A stretch of DNA of 11,811 nucleotides from Pelagophyceae sp. CCMP2097. Lineage: Eukaryota; Sar; Pelagophyceae. The notes below the pieces were generated by a model, which had not been told where the DNA came from, searched no databases, and was given only the letters and a program-made list of their open reading frames with translations. Shown piece after piece: positions 1 through 7,048 of the stretch. The position numbers and the translations under genes were made by a program. The stretch spans positions 1 through 11,811 of the forward strand of contig MU657304.1 in assembly GCA_026770575.1 (NCBI GenBank), given 5' to 3'. Within the stretch, counting starts at the first letter, position 1, and every line of letters starts with the position of its first letter.

Positions 1-2
1 AC

Positions 3-113
3 TTGGACGGTAGCTCGGCGGCCTCTTTCAACTCCAAAACCTACGACGACTCCGACGGCCCAGGCGGCGATTCCGACGAGCAGGCAGGGCCTGATGCCAT
101 TGATTTAACGTAA
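3..113 (+). CDS. C-terminal end of an unidentified acidic protein (partial)
   Basis: This is the last part of a reading frame that enters from the left edge and stops at TAA 111-113. The 36 visible residues are rich in Ser, Asp, Gly and Pro, with acidic runs such as YDDSDGPGGDSDEQ, and look like a disordered acidic tail. No domain is visible, so no function can be given. The other two forward frames look less protein-like here: one is Thr/Pro-rich and one stops almost at once. An AATAAA follows 29 bp after the stop, which suits a 3' end. The fragment may equally be the last exon of a spliced gene. Confidence is limited by its length. Confidence 0.4.
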   Translation: MDGSSAASFNSKTYDDSDGPGGDSDEQAGPDAIDLT

Positions 114-141
114 TTGTTTAACCCCCGTCTTGAACTCTGTG

Positions 142-147
142 AATAAA
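142..147 (+). promoter_or_regulatory. Candidate poly(A) signal AATAAA
   Basis: A canonical AATAAA hexamer lies 29 bp after the stop codon of the partial gene at 3-113. Spacing and strand fit cleavage and polyadenylation of that transcript. Many algae do not depend on this hexamer, so position is the only support. Confidence 0.3.
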
Positions 148-193
148 TCTTTCGGGGCCTCCGTGTGCCTCCGTCGCGCTCTTGTAATAAAGA

Positions 194-380
194 ACCGATG
201 GTCGATCCGGACTCTACCTATGCTAAATTTCTCACAGGGGTCCTCCGCGGACGCCACGATTTGGGGGTGGGTGGAGGGGACCCAGGCGCGTTCCCTGGCA
301 GCGTCAAAACCGCAAACAATGGCGTCGCCGGGCCTCTGATTTTCTTTTCGCTTAGCCGTTCTTAAATTGACTTTTACTTT
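194..380 (+). repeat. ~188-bp dispersed direct repeat, copy 1
   Basis: The segment begins ACCGATGGTC and ends TTTTACTTT. It recurs in the same orientation at 1531-1718 with substitutions and single-base indels. Shared landmarks are CTATGCTAAATTTCTCACAG, GATTTGGGGGTGG, CCCAGGCGCG and GGCGTCGCCGGGCC. No open frame is conserved between the copies, so it looks like non-coding dispersed repeat DNA. It abuts the inverted-end element that starts near 386. Confidence 0.8.
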
Positions 381-385
381 TTTCT

Positions 386-979
386 AGGGGGCTTACTTAG
401 GACTGACCGCCCTAATTTGGTACGCTCTAATTTTCACTCAACTTGGTACGCTTTGTGCTTTGGGCTCCAAGTAGGTCGATCCGGCCTCTCCTGGGGGGGC
501 GCTTGGCTGTGACATAGCGGCTCGACGCCACCCGACCGCGCCTCGGCCTTCAATGAGGGAGGCCAGGGCGCCAATCTGACGCTAGGGCCATTCTCGTGAC
601 GACTACTCCGGTTGAAAAATGATGCTTTCCGCGCGATCTGGATGCTGCCCGAGGCTCGTTTCACGGCGCGGGCCCCGCGACGGCCGCGCTGTTAACATAT
701 CAAAGCAGCCGCACCTCGCGCCGAACCACCGCCGCTGGTCAAGAGATTTTAGCCGACTTGCCTTTTTGGCGAAGCTTAGCGGGTTGGTGGCTGGTTCAAC
801 CAGCCCCCGGGCGAGCCTGAAATTTGGGCAGCTCACAGAGACCATCGTCCCGGGCCCCGATCCGAAGTACCAGCCTCGTAGTCGGCGTACAGCCTGCCCG
901 GCGCTAAAAATAGCGAAAGCGTACCAAAATGGAGAGCGGGCCAAATTAGGGCGGTCATCAGTCCCTATTCTAAGCCTCC
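386..979. mobile_element. MITE-like element with ~65-bp imperfect terminal inverted repeats
   Basis: The left end (386-453) and the reverse complement of the right end (913-979) share GACCGCCCTAATTTGG, CGCTCT and GGTACGCTTT in the same order, with a few indels. They begin with similar GGGGCTTA and GGAGGCTTA blocks. The ~460 bp between the arms holds several overlapping open frames on both strands, but none has recognisable protein character. The arrangement fits a non-autonomous DNA transposon. I could not fix a target-site duplication, so the exact ends are approximate. Confidence 0.55.
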
Positions 980-1376
980 AAAATTCTTTGAAAATGAGAG
1001 TGGGACGTAGGAATTCCTTACGGTAACTTTATGGGTCGTAGACTCACGAGCCTGTTAGAAAGGTCAGAGGAGGGCACTGGCGGGGGGGCGAGGGCTTTGA
1101 GGGAGTCGCGTGGGTTGGAGCCGAGGGCCCGCCAGCGAAAAACTGGGCCCCGCGGCCCAGCGTGAGACGCACGGCCGCGCCGCGCGCGCTCAACAAACGG
1201 CATTTGACCTCGCACAAGCAGAAAAAGCGCCTCGACAGCGTCGGCGTCATCTACGCCACGGCGAGGCTAGCGCCGCCGCAACACGCCCGCGCGCCGCGCT
1301 ATCACAAAAGTTGCCCAAAATCCCACTCCCATTTTTAGAGAAGTCTGTCCTAGAGTAAAACTCAGATTAAGAACCA
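980..1376. other. Intergenic GC-rich stretch, no supported gene
   Basis: Open frames exist on both strands (for example 1110-1358 on plus and 1018-1250 on minus), but they overlap one another and match nothing I recognise. One plus frame around 1190-1240 contains a basic patch, KRHLTSHKQKKRLDS, that could be a remnant of a transposon protein. That is too short to call. A CAGATTAAGAACC word at 1363-1375 is repeated at 1380-1392, at the edge of the next element. Confidence 0.35.
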
Positions 1377-1515
1377 GGTCAGATTAAGAACCGACGAAAA
1401 CATCGACAAATGACGTTCAATATCTCAATAAGGCATTAACAAGACCCAATTAAAATCCATCAAATCCCTTGTTGGGATATTATCCGGCTCCAGGGGCCCG
1501 GATCTTAATCTGACC
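1377..1515. mobile_element. Small MITE-like element (139 bp) with 17-bp terminal inverted repeats
   Basis: The ends are GGTCAGATTAAGAACCG (1377-1393) and CGGATCTTAATCTGACC (1499-1515). The second is the reverse complement of the first with one mismatch. The interior is AT-rich and non-coding. A further CAGATTAAGAACC copy lies immediately outside the left end (1363-1375), giving a short tandem duplication there. It ends 15 bp before the second copy of the ~188-bp direct repeat. I see no clear target duplication. Confidence 0.55.
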
Positions 1516-1530
1516 GGCGGTTTTTAAATA

Positions 1531-1718
1531 ACCGATGGTCGGTCCGGACTCTGCCTATGCTAAATTTCTCACAGAGGCCTTTCACGGGCGCCTTGATTTG
1601 GGGGTGGAAGGAGGGAACCCAGGCGCGTCCCCTGGCAGCGTTAAAACCGCAAAAAACGGCGTCGCCGGGCCGCTGATTTTGATTCTGCTTAGCCGGTCCT
1701 TAAACTGAGTTTTACTTT
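1531..1718 (+). repeat. ~188-bp dispersed direct repeat, copy 2
   Basis: This is the partner of the repeat at 194-380, in the same orientation and about 1.34 kb downstream. Differences are scattered substitutions, for example GGTCGGTCCGG where copy 1 has GGTCGATCCGG. That suggests an old duplication or two independent insertions of one family. An AT-rich flank with AATAAA at 1737 follows. Confidence 0.8.
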
Positions 1719-1775
1719 AAGAATTCCCCATCACAAAATAAAGCTTTACAAAACTTCATTAAGCGACGATCGAAG

Positions 1776-1800
1776 TCATCATGCCACGGTGGCATGATGA
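1776..1800. repeat. Perfect 12-bp inverted repeat (hairpin or palindrome)
   Basis: TCATCATGCCAC (1776-1787) and GTGGCATGATGA (1789-1800) are exact reverse complements around a single G. The palindrome would form a cruciform in DNA rather than a good RNA hairpin, since one loop base is too few without opening some pairs. It sits alone between repeat copy 2 and a GC-rich region. It could be a dyad binding site; no protein can be named. Confidence 0.7.
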
Positions 1801-2135
1801 GGACTTTGGGCATATCTCCCGACGCGCGTGTCGGATTCGGGTCGCGAGCGGGGCGTTCAAAAGCCCGTGGCGCGCTCTACAAGCCTGAAGCAAGAGCGTT
1901 TTTTTGGACGGCGCGTTCGATGGTATAGCCCGTCGAAGTGCGCGATTTCAGCTCGGCGTGCTCGGCGTGTTCGGCCTCTTTTATCGACGCTTCTGGCCCG
2001 CGGGCAACCGCCGGTGGACCCCTGGAGGCGGCCGGGCCGGCCCGAGCCGCTCTTGGCGGCCGACATTAACAGAGACGGGCGCGCACGTCTTTCGATGAAA
2101 ACGCCTCGAGCCAAATCGAGGCCGTCCCGGCCACC
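1801..2135. other. GC-rich stretch, possible exon remnants, no firm gene
   Basis: All frames are fairly open because of high GC, and no domain is visible on either strand. The frame that leads into the ORF at 2136-2309 is Ala/Gly/Pro-rich from about 1950. It meets a TAA at 2067-2069, just before a possible acceptor TTAACAG, so a spliced upstream exon is conceivable but unproven. Confidence 0.3.
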
Positions 2136-2309
2136 ATGTCGAACGTGGACGGCCTGGGTCTCGCGCCGTACCTGCTACAGCCTCTGTGGCCTTTGTCGGC
2201 GCACGGCGCGGCCGAAGAGGACGCGCGGCGGCGACGCGCGGGCAGAGACGCCGGCGCCTTTCCGATGTTTGGGGTCCCAGGTCGCCTCGCTACCTTCGAT
2301 TTGGTGTAG
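2136..2309 (+). CDS. Short hypothetical ORF (57 aa), possibly a gene fragment
   Basis: The ATG at 2136 is preceded by GCCACC, a strong translation-start context, and the frame ends at TAG 2307-2309. The peptide starts MSNVDGLGLAPYLLQPLWPL and then becomes basic (ARRRRAGRD). Codon third positions are GC-rich like the exons of the two better-supported genes nearby. The frame continues upstream without a stop to 2070, so the ATG may be internal to a longer exon. No family is recognised. It may be part of a decayed gene, or chance. Confidence 0.25.
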   Translation: MSNVDGLGLAPYLLQPLWPLSAHGAAEEDARRRRAGRDAGAFPMFGVPGRLATFDLV

Positions 2310-2551
2310 TGCTATCAGCATTGAGTCCGCCTGGCTTCTCGTCACTACCAAACCGCAAGTCGCCCCTCTACGCAGCCCCTTACCATGAAAACACCCTGAA
2401 ATTCTTTCAAAATACTCTCAAAATACCGCGTTTTCCTATTGTAGCCCCTTTTTGTGATAGCAGTACATTCGTGGCTCCGATTTTCTATTGGAACAATAGG
2501 GTGGGGGTAATCCCCACCCCCCACTCACCCACGTGTGGTCGCTCGAAAAAA

Positions 2552-2579
2552 GGGGGGGGGCTCGCGACCCCCCCCCCCC
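2552..2579. repeat. G9/C12 homopolymer hairpin
   Basis: Nine G residues (2552-2560) and twelve C residues (2568-2579) are separated by CTCGCGA, so either strand could fold into a G:C hairpin. A related G9...C7 structure with the separator TCGCCAGA occurs at 10887-10910 in the other element copy. The preceding word GGTCGCTCGA (GGCTCGCTCGA in the other copy) is also shared, so the hairpin is part of the family and not an assembly artefact. Run lengths in such homopolymers are unreliable. Confidence 0.7.
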
Positions 2580-2607
2580 ACCTAAACCCACCCCCACCTA
2601 AAAAGAT

Positions 2608-3024
2608 ATTAGGTCTAATGCGTCTACTAACAGCGTGTGTAAAAGGTTTTACACGAGGTTCCCGGTCCGAGCCCGGCTGTGTGTTATATCGGGAAAATGT
2701 CAGCAAGTGAAATGAAGGTACGCCGGTTCGAATCCAGAACTGGGTGCAACCTCACCAAAAAATGGGATGTGATTATATACACTTTTCTTAACTGGCTCCT
2801 GGCACTGGGACCGTAATTCCCTTTTGCCAGGGCGCACGTCATGCCGGTCTCCTATGACTGATCGCGTGTGTCGCTTCATATATAAAGAGTGTCCGGGTTC
2901 GGCGACAGTCGGATCGCCGATTCTCCGCTGTGCGTCAGCGACAGATGGTGCCTTTATTTCATGTCAACAGCCGCTCCTTGATGTTCAGTCTCTGTTGCCT
3001 CTTGGATCAAGTGGTTTTCTCACC
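2608..3024 (+). repeat. SINE-like module with two B-box/T-arm motifs, copy 1
   Basis: This module is found again, inverted, at 9224-9531. Two T-arm-like motifs occur about 60 bp apart: GGTCCGAGCCC (2664-2674) and GGTTCGAATCC (2725-2735). The second is a canonical pol III B box. In the other copy the first motif is GGTTCGAGCCC with a perfect 5-bp stem (GCCGG/CCGGC). Downstream are shared blocks TTCTTAACTGG, GGCACTGGGACCG and a tail with CCGCTCCTTGAT and CTTGGATCAAGTGGTTTTCT. No complete tRNA cloverleaf or A box is evident. Copy 1 carries ~100 bp near 2845-2950, including TATATAAA (2879-2886), that copy 2 lacks. A tRNA-derived SINE is my best reading. Confidence 0.55.
2951..3024 (+). repeat. 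Short tail unit, repeated at 3414-3492 and inverted at 9224-9302
   Basis: The shared unit runs from a TTATTTTCATGTCAACA-like block through CCGCTCCTTGAT and GCCTCTTGGATCA to TTCTCACC. It occurs twice in direct orientation inside the 1.13-kb element, with a shortened third piece at 3373-3392 (TCTTGGATCAAGTGATTATC), and once inverted near 9224-9302. Its position at the end of each SINE-like copy suggests it is the 3' tail of that family and can multiply on its own. Confidence 0.7.
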
Positions 3025-3030
3025 TCCAAA

Positions 3031-3362
3031 GTTCGTCCGGCGGGTTTGAGGCCGCCGTCGTGACGGTCCGCGGTCGCGCTTTAGGTCCCGCAGTCGCTCT
3101 TTAGGGAGTTGAATATCCCCCATAATTATTTGAATTCATTTTCGGTGTTCTTCGAGAGTCTAGGCCGACGCGCAATGACAATGAGCCTCCAGCGTGGCGT
3201 GCAATCCTTTGTGTCTTAGGACCGCGCCCTCGTCCGACTTCCTCCTTCCGCCAGGTATGCGCGGCGTCCCCTTTTCATACGGCAATCTACTTCAGCTCTG
3301 GTGGACTCATTGTCATTGCTCGTCCACGCCCTGCTCTTCCACGACACGCGTCGCGTAAGCCA
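3031..3362 (+). repeat. ~330-bp repeat module, intact copy (empty site of the CACTA-like insertion)
   Basis: This stretch is repeated in inverted orientation as two blocks at the right end of the window, 10945-11209 and 11673-11741. Landmarks include GAATTCATTTTCGGTGTTCTTCG, TCTAGGCCGACGCGCA and CACGCCCTGCTCTTCCACGA. The right-hand copy is split by a 463-bp insertion at the point matching TCT 3098-3100, so this copy shows the uninterrupted sequence (GCAGTCGCTCTTTAGGGA). There is no conserved open frame. Confidence 0.8.
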
Positions 3363-3545
3363 ATTCCACCACTCTTGGATCAAGTGATTATCACACCCCC
3401 TCCACCACCCCCAAGGTGTCTTATTTTCATGTCAACAACCGCTCCTTGATTGCAGTCTCGGCTGCCTCTTGGATCAGGTAGTTATCTCACCACCCCACCA
3501 CCCCCACGCCCTGCTCTTCCACGACAAACGTCGCGTAAGCCATCC
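3325..3545 (+). repeat. Pair of ~38-bp direct repeats in the element's right part
   Basis: CACGCCCTGCTCTTCCACGA followed by CA, a variable triplet and GTCGCGTAAGCCA occurs at 3325-3362 and again at 3508-3542. C-rich CCACC tracts follow each copy. With the tail units at 2951 and 3414, this shows the right half of the element has been internally duplicated. Confidence 0.75.
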
Positions 3546-3691
3546 CCCCCCACCACCCCCAATCCAATAGAAAATCGGAGCCACGAATGTACTGTAGGTA
3601 CTTTTGCGATGGACGATGTCGATGTCGGCCCCCAGCACTTTGACCGCCGCGCTCGGGACTGCCCGGCGCACGAACACGGCTCCCTCCGGCG

Positions 3692-4289
3692 ATGGACGCG
3701 CTCGAGCGGGCTTTTGATGCCGCGATGGTAAGTGCCGGCTTGCGCGAGAAATTTCAGCGGGCTGCCTTTCGAGCAAACCTTCTAGGCTCAGCTCGCGAGC
3801 GACCGGCGCGCGCTCGAGGACGACCGCGCGGCATTCATCAAAGACGCAGAGGAGAAGGTCGCGCGCGACGATGAGGAAAAGGTGCGCACGCGCGCGGCTG
3901 TGCCGCCGCCCAACGACCTGGTCAAGCTCAACGTGGGCGGCGCGCACTTCGAAACATCAGGGGCCGTGCTGACGAAGGTCGAGGGCTCGATGCTCGTGCG
4001 CATGTTCGGCCGCTGCGACGCGATGCTGCAGGCGGACCCCGAGGATGGGTCCATCTTCATCTACCGCGACGGCGAGCGCTTCTGTATGCTCCTCGACTTT
4101 CTCCGCGGCGACTCGCCCGACGGCCCGCGCATGCAGAGGACGATCCGCGCGTTACCCGAGGCGACACGGGAAGCGCTGGTGCAGGAGCTGGACTACTTTG
4201 GCCTCGAGGCGGCCGTGTTCGGCGTGCGGCCGTGGACCGACGGCGCGACGTTCCGGCCGGGGGCAGAGATGGGGCTCAGGACGTTCTAG
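3692..4289 (+). CDS. BTB(T1) domain portion, two exons (3692-3727, 3792-4289), 177 aa as it stands
   Basis: Exon 1 encodes MDALERAFDAAM from ATG 3692, then a donor GTAAGT at 3728. The 64-bp intron ends GGCTCAG at 3791, and exon 2 (3792) continues in frame with LASDRRALEDDR. That charged helix (residues ~13-43) precedes PPPNDLVKLNVGG, the T1 signature, at about residues 56-62. GSMLVRMF, DGSIFIYRDGERF and LLDFLRGD are further typical BTB-T1 strands and helices, to about residue 150. The frame ends at TAG 4287-4289, but the kelch blades resume one frame away, so the stop is a frameshift product. Start choice rests on the spliced family-like N terminus. If transcribed, this part alone could make a kelch-less BTB protein. 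Confidence 0.7.
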
Positions 4290-4481
4290 ATGTGCTGCCG
4301 TATTTGCCAGCAGGCGCATCGTCGTGTTTGGCGGTCTTCTACGTGAGATTCCTTTAAATACGACAGAACTGCTCGACATGCAGACGATGGCGTTTACAGC
4401 CGGGCCGAACCTGCTCGTGGGGCGCCACGGCTGCGCGGCCGTGCAGATAGATTGAGATTATACGGACGAAACCGCGATTTC

Positions 4482-4702
4482 CCTTCTATGAGAATGCGGC
4501 AGCCGCTATTAACCCCGAAGGACCAAGGCGTCTTCGGCACAGACTCGGGAGTTGAGTTGACAATCTGCGATACACAATAAAAAAAGTGTAGCCTTCTATG
4601 AGAATGCAGAATCCACACTATCAACCCCGAGGGGCCGAGGCGGACTCAATTTAACTCGATGCAAGCTCGGGACTTGGGCTGGCAATCTGCGACAAAAGGC
4701 AA
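4482..4702 (+). repeat. Two-unit tandem repeat, period 110 bp
   Basis: Both units start CCTTCTATGAGAATGC (4482 and 4592). They then share a TATTAACCCCGA/TATCAACCCCGA block, an ACTCGGGA/GCTCGGGA block and CAATCTGCGA in register. The copies differ at many positions, so the duplication is not recent. An AATAAA with an A-run (4576-4585) lies at the end of unit 1. Confidence 0.75.
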
Positions 4703-4787
4703 GTGAACTCACTTTTTTTAACTTGATCAGAACTCGTTCGCAAATGCGAGTTAAGGCGATAGTCCAGAAGAGTTCAAAAGTCGAATT

Positions 4788-5119
4788 TGTGGCTGGGGCA
4801 AGTAGAAATGCAACCTTATTGGCGAGGGGAGTTATCGAGGAAAACGCGATTAAGTGTTGGAGTGGTTTTAGTGACCTGGGCGCGACCCGCGCGAGCGTGC
4901 GCACACGCACAGCCAAAAACTTGTTTTGGGGAAAACGGGGAAACGTACCCTTACTTGTTCAATTCCTACTTGCCCCGGGTCCTCCCGCGACGAGTACGAC
5001 GATTTTTACAGCGGCGTTTGGACGATTCGATCGGGCTCGCCAAGATCTACACCGTAGGCCAGCTAACTCGGATTTGATTTACTGGTGGTAATAGTGCATT
5101 TCTACTTGCCCCAGCCACA
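4788..5119. mobile_element. 332-bp element with perfect 25-bp terminal inverted repeats
   Basis: The 25 bases at 4788-4812 (core GGCTGGGGCAAGTAGAAATG) are the exact reverse complement of 5095-5119 (core CATTTCTACTTGCCCCAGCC). The interior is moderately GC-rich with no recognisable protein. An internal CCTACTTGCCCCGGG near 4966-4980 repeats part of the end motif. The layout fits a MITE nested in the larger insertion. A target duplication is not clear. Confidence 0.6.
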
Positions 5120-5310
5120 TTTGCATTTTGACTTCATTCCCGGTGGCGGCGGCATTACATCATCTTTATTTTGGCGATTGCAGTCGCGTCCCACCGAATT
5201 CTACAATTGTAGGTGAGGCGGTTCGAACCCCATCGGCGGCATTTCGAATCTGATCTGGATTTGAAAACAGCCTAACTAACTTTATTTTAATTTTTTTAAC
5301 AATTGAGACA

Positions 5311-5453
5311 GCCAAATTTGCGGGTTTTCTCAGTTCAGGACAGTTCAGAACAGTTCTGAACAAGTTAAACTAAACTTTGAGTTCAGTTTTCGGCCTTTTT
5401 AACAGGTTCAGAACTGTTCAGAACAGTTTGACTCGGGTTTGGCGGTTATTCCC
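5311..5453. repeat. Foldback region of GTTCAGAAC/GTTCTGAAC words
   Basis: GTTCAGAAC (5343-5351) and GTTCTGAAC (5353-5361) form a 19-nt palindrome around one A. Similar words recur at 5406-5414 and 5416-5424. The whole left part (5311-5367) is partly reverse-complementary to 5397-5453, including GCCAAA against the TTTGGC near the right end. A 16-bp word, GTTCAGAACAGTTTGA (5416-5431), recurs exactly at 6732-6747 inside kelch blade 4. Confidence 0.6.
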
Positions 5454-6300
5454 CTTTAGGGCAGCCCCACCCAGGGTGGATTTTAAGCAAGCAACAGTGT
5501 ATTTGCCATTTTCTGAACGAGTTCCGAATAAGTTAAAAAAAGTAAACTTGTCTAATGTCATACAATGAAAAACTACGACGAAAGGGTTGGCAATGTGAGA
5601 TTGGGAGGTCTTAGGTGACCGGCACGGTACTACGTCGGTAGTGCAAGATGCCGGCCACATTCAATAAGCTGCACCAGGGGTATCGGCGATGAAACCGGTC
5701 TCAAGTGGCGCAAATTTGTGCCTCCCAAAAGCCGCCTGCGGGGGTGGGCGTGGTCGCTATGGACCTCCCTGCCCTCCGGGGTGTCCGTGAAATGATCAGC
5801 CGCGTGGAGGGCGCCTTTCAAGGGCGTGGACGGGCGTTTCCCCTAATATGTTGGACTTGTTAAAATCATTGTTTGCCTCCTTGTCTTGATTTTGACTTTA
5901 TTTTGCCTCCTTATCGCGAAGTTAGGGCCCGGCTGTCAACTGCAGGACCGCCAGGATCGAAATTCTGGCTATGTGACGGGATGGGTCCGTACGTACTGGG
6001 GTTGTATATGACCGATCCTGTACGATTGCCGCGAGTGGTGCTTCAGACGAGCCAAAACAGACGCTTATATTTCCAGTTTGAGCGTTTTAACAGACAATTT
6101 CTATAGGACCGAGCATCATGGGACTCAGCGCGGCGTCCTCTTCTACCACTCCCAACAGGAGCAAAACAGCCCCCGACGAAAACTCGGGACTGGACATCCT
6201 GTGATTTTATTACTACAGTTGACAGAAAGTCCTGGCCCAAGTTTGGGGTCATAAGCGATACCCCTTGTAGGTGCGGTCAGATGTTCAGCGTCTTCGGTGT
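5454..6300. other. Rest of the insertion, no gene recognised
   Basis: Small open frames occur on both strands (for example 5630-5821 minus and 5873-6106 plus) without domain character. A short direct repeat of TTTGCCTCCTT lies at 5872 and about 5901-5912. Just before kelch coding resumes, one frame reads GSGCA (about 6319-6333), which resembles the start of a kelch strand. The true right border may therefore lie upstream of 6319. Confidence 0.35.
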
Positions 6301-6434
6301 CTCTCACGTCCGGGTGTTCCTGCTGGGTCCGGGTGTGCTGGACGCGGACCGCGAGCTCGTGGTGGGCGGGTTTGACGGGGGTCAATTTTTGGACTCGATT
6401 GAGATCCTTTACCTCTCGACGCTCACGGTCACGC

Positions 6435-6500
6435 CGGGGCCGGCGAGTTCCCTCCCTCTGATCCCTCGATCCTTCTATCTTAGTAAGTTATAACGGGGCC
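6435..6500 (+). repeat. 59-bp insert flanked by CGGGGCC direct repeats
   Basis: CGGGGCC occurs at 6435-6441 and 6494-6500. Skipping the 59 bp between equivalent points joins kelch blade 2 (ending VTPGP) to blade 3 (DLQSARFRCAAV) in a single frame. The insert therefore equals one 7-bp direct repeat plus 52 bp of new DNA. No register of the repeat gives GT-AG or GC-AG ends, so it is unlikely to be a normal intron. It looks like a small insertion with a target duplication. Confidence 0.65.
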
Positions 6501-7022
6501 TGACTTGCAATCGGCGCGATTTAGGTGCGCCGCCGTCGCGCTTGATGCTCGCAGGGTACTCGCCGTTGGTGGTTTCGCTAGTGGGTTTGCATCGTCGAAT
6601 ACGGATATCCTCAGCCTCGACACGATAGCCTTTGCGCCGGGGCTCACCATGGCCACCGGGGCGCTTTTGGTGCGTGGCAGTCTCGCTCGACGAGCACCGC
6701 GCCTTGGTGGCCGGTGACAGTTCAGGTTCAAGTTCAGAACAGTTTGATACGACGGAGATCCTCGACGTCAGGGCCGTCGACGAGCTCGGCGCGCTGTCAC
6801 TGCGCGGCCCTGCCCGTCGATCCTAAATATGTTCTCATCCTCGGCGGGGAGGACTTTTTAGGGACAACATTGGTCACGAGCGAGCTCCTCGACGTTGCGA
6901 TGATGGAGTTCGCGCCAGGACCGACCATGCAGACCGCACGCAAAGGAATTGCAGCCACTCGACTCGACGCAAAAGGACAACCATGGCTCGTGATCGGTGG
7001 AGAATCTCAGAATGCGCGTGAC

Positions 7023-7048
7023 GGCGACTCGGACTCAGACTCGGACTC
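7023..7048 (+). repeat. GACTCG/GACTCA short tandem repeat encoding Asp-Ser
   Basis: About four hexamer units encode DSDSDSDS in the loop of the last kelch blade, between VIGGES and STTEVL. It expands the loop with acidic residues in frame. Hexamer length changes here would not shift the frame. Confidence 0.7.

Larger units (their letters stand above)
2461..3594 (+). mobile_element. 1.13-kb element with perfect 31-bp terminal inverted repeats
   Basis: The 31 bases at 2461-2491 (starting CAGTACATTCGTGG) are exactly reverse-complementary to 3564-3594 (ending CCACGAATGTACTG). TAG flanks both sides (2458-2460 and 3595-3597), a possible 3-bp target duplication. Inside, in order, are a G9/C12 hairpin, a SINE-like module (2608-3024), a module shared with the right part of the window (3031-3362), and duplicated short units rich in CCCCCACC. 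No transposase frame is present, so if mobile it is non-autonomous. CAGT-type ends suggest a cut-and-paste DNA transposon, but I cannot assign a superfamily. Its right end lies 97 bp upstream of the BTB-kelch start codon. Confidence 0.65.
4454..6300. mobile_element. ~1.8-kb repeat-rich insertion inside the kelch region
   Basis: Kelch sequence stops at about 4453, within a strand reading GCAAVQID. It resumes near 6300-6335 with a strand reading LDADRELVVGG, so the intervening DNA interrupts a propeller. It has no coding character and is less GC-rich than the exons. It holds a 110-bp tandem repeat, an element with 25-bp inverted ends, and a foldback of GTTCAGAAC words. No GT-AG pair splices the two kelch parts cleanly, so it is not a simple intron. 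The exact ends are uncertain and no target duplication was found. Several elements may have accumulated. Confidence 0.5.

Noticed and set aside
619..1026. Long plus-strand ORF and its minus-strand partner at 603-944
   Set aside because: Both lie inside the inverted-end element, overlap each other, and show no domain or sensible composition. GC-rich DNA keeps frames open by chance.
1190..1250. Basic HxxxH-like patch (KRHLTSHK) suggesting a zinc finger
   Set aside because: No cysteine pair precedes it and the surrounding frame is not protein-like.
2725..2735. tRNA gene
   Set aside because: There is a perfect B box, but no complete cloverleaf, anticodon arm or A box could be placed, and the motif is part of a repeated module.
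3325..3545. CRISPR-like spaced repeats
   Set aside because: Only two copies, unequal flanks, eukaryotic context; it is an internal duplication of a transposon-like element.
5220..5230. Second type of SINE or tRNA at GGTTCGAACCC
   Set aside because: Isolated B-box match; no T-stem pairing and no second copy in the window.
4454..6300. A single long intron joining the kelch parts
   Set aside because: No donor-acceptor pair joins the two kelch strands in frame, and the region is a stack of repeats.
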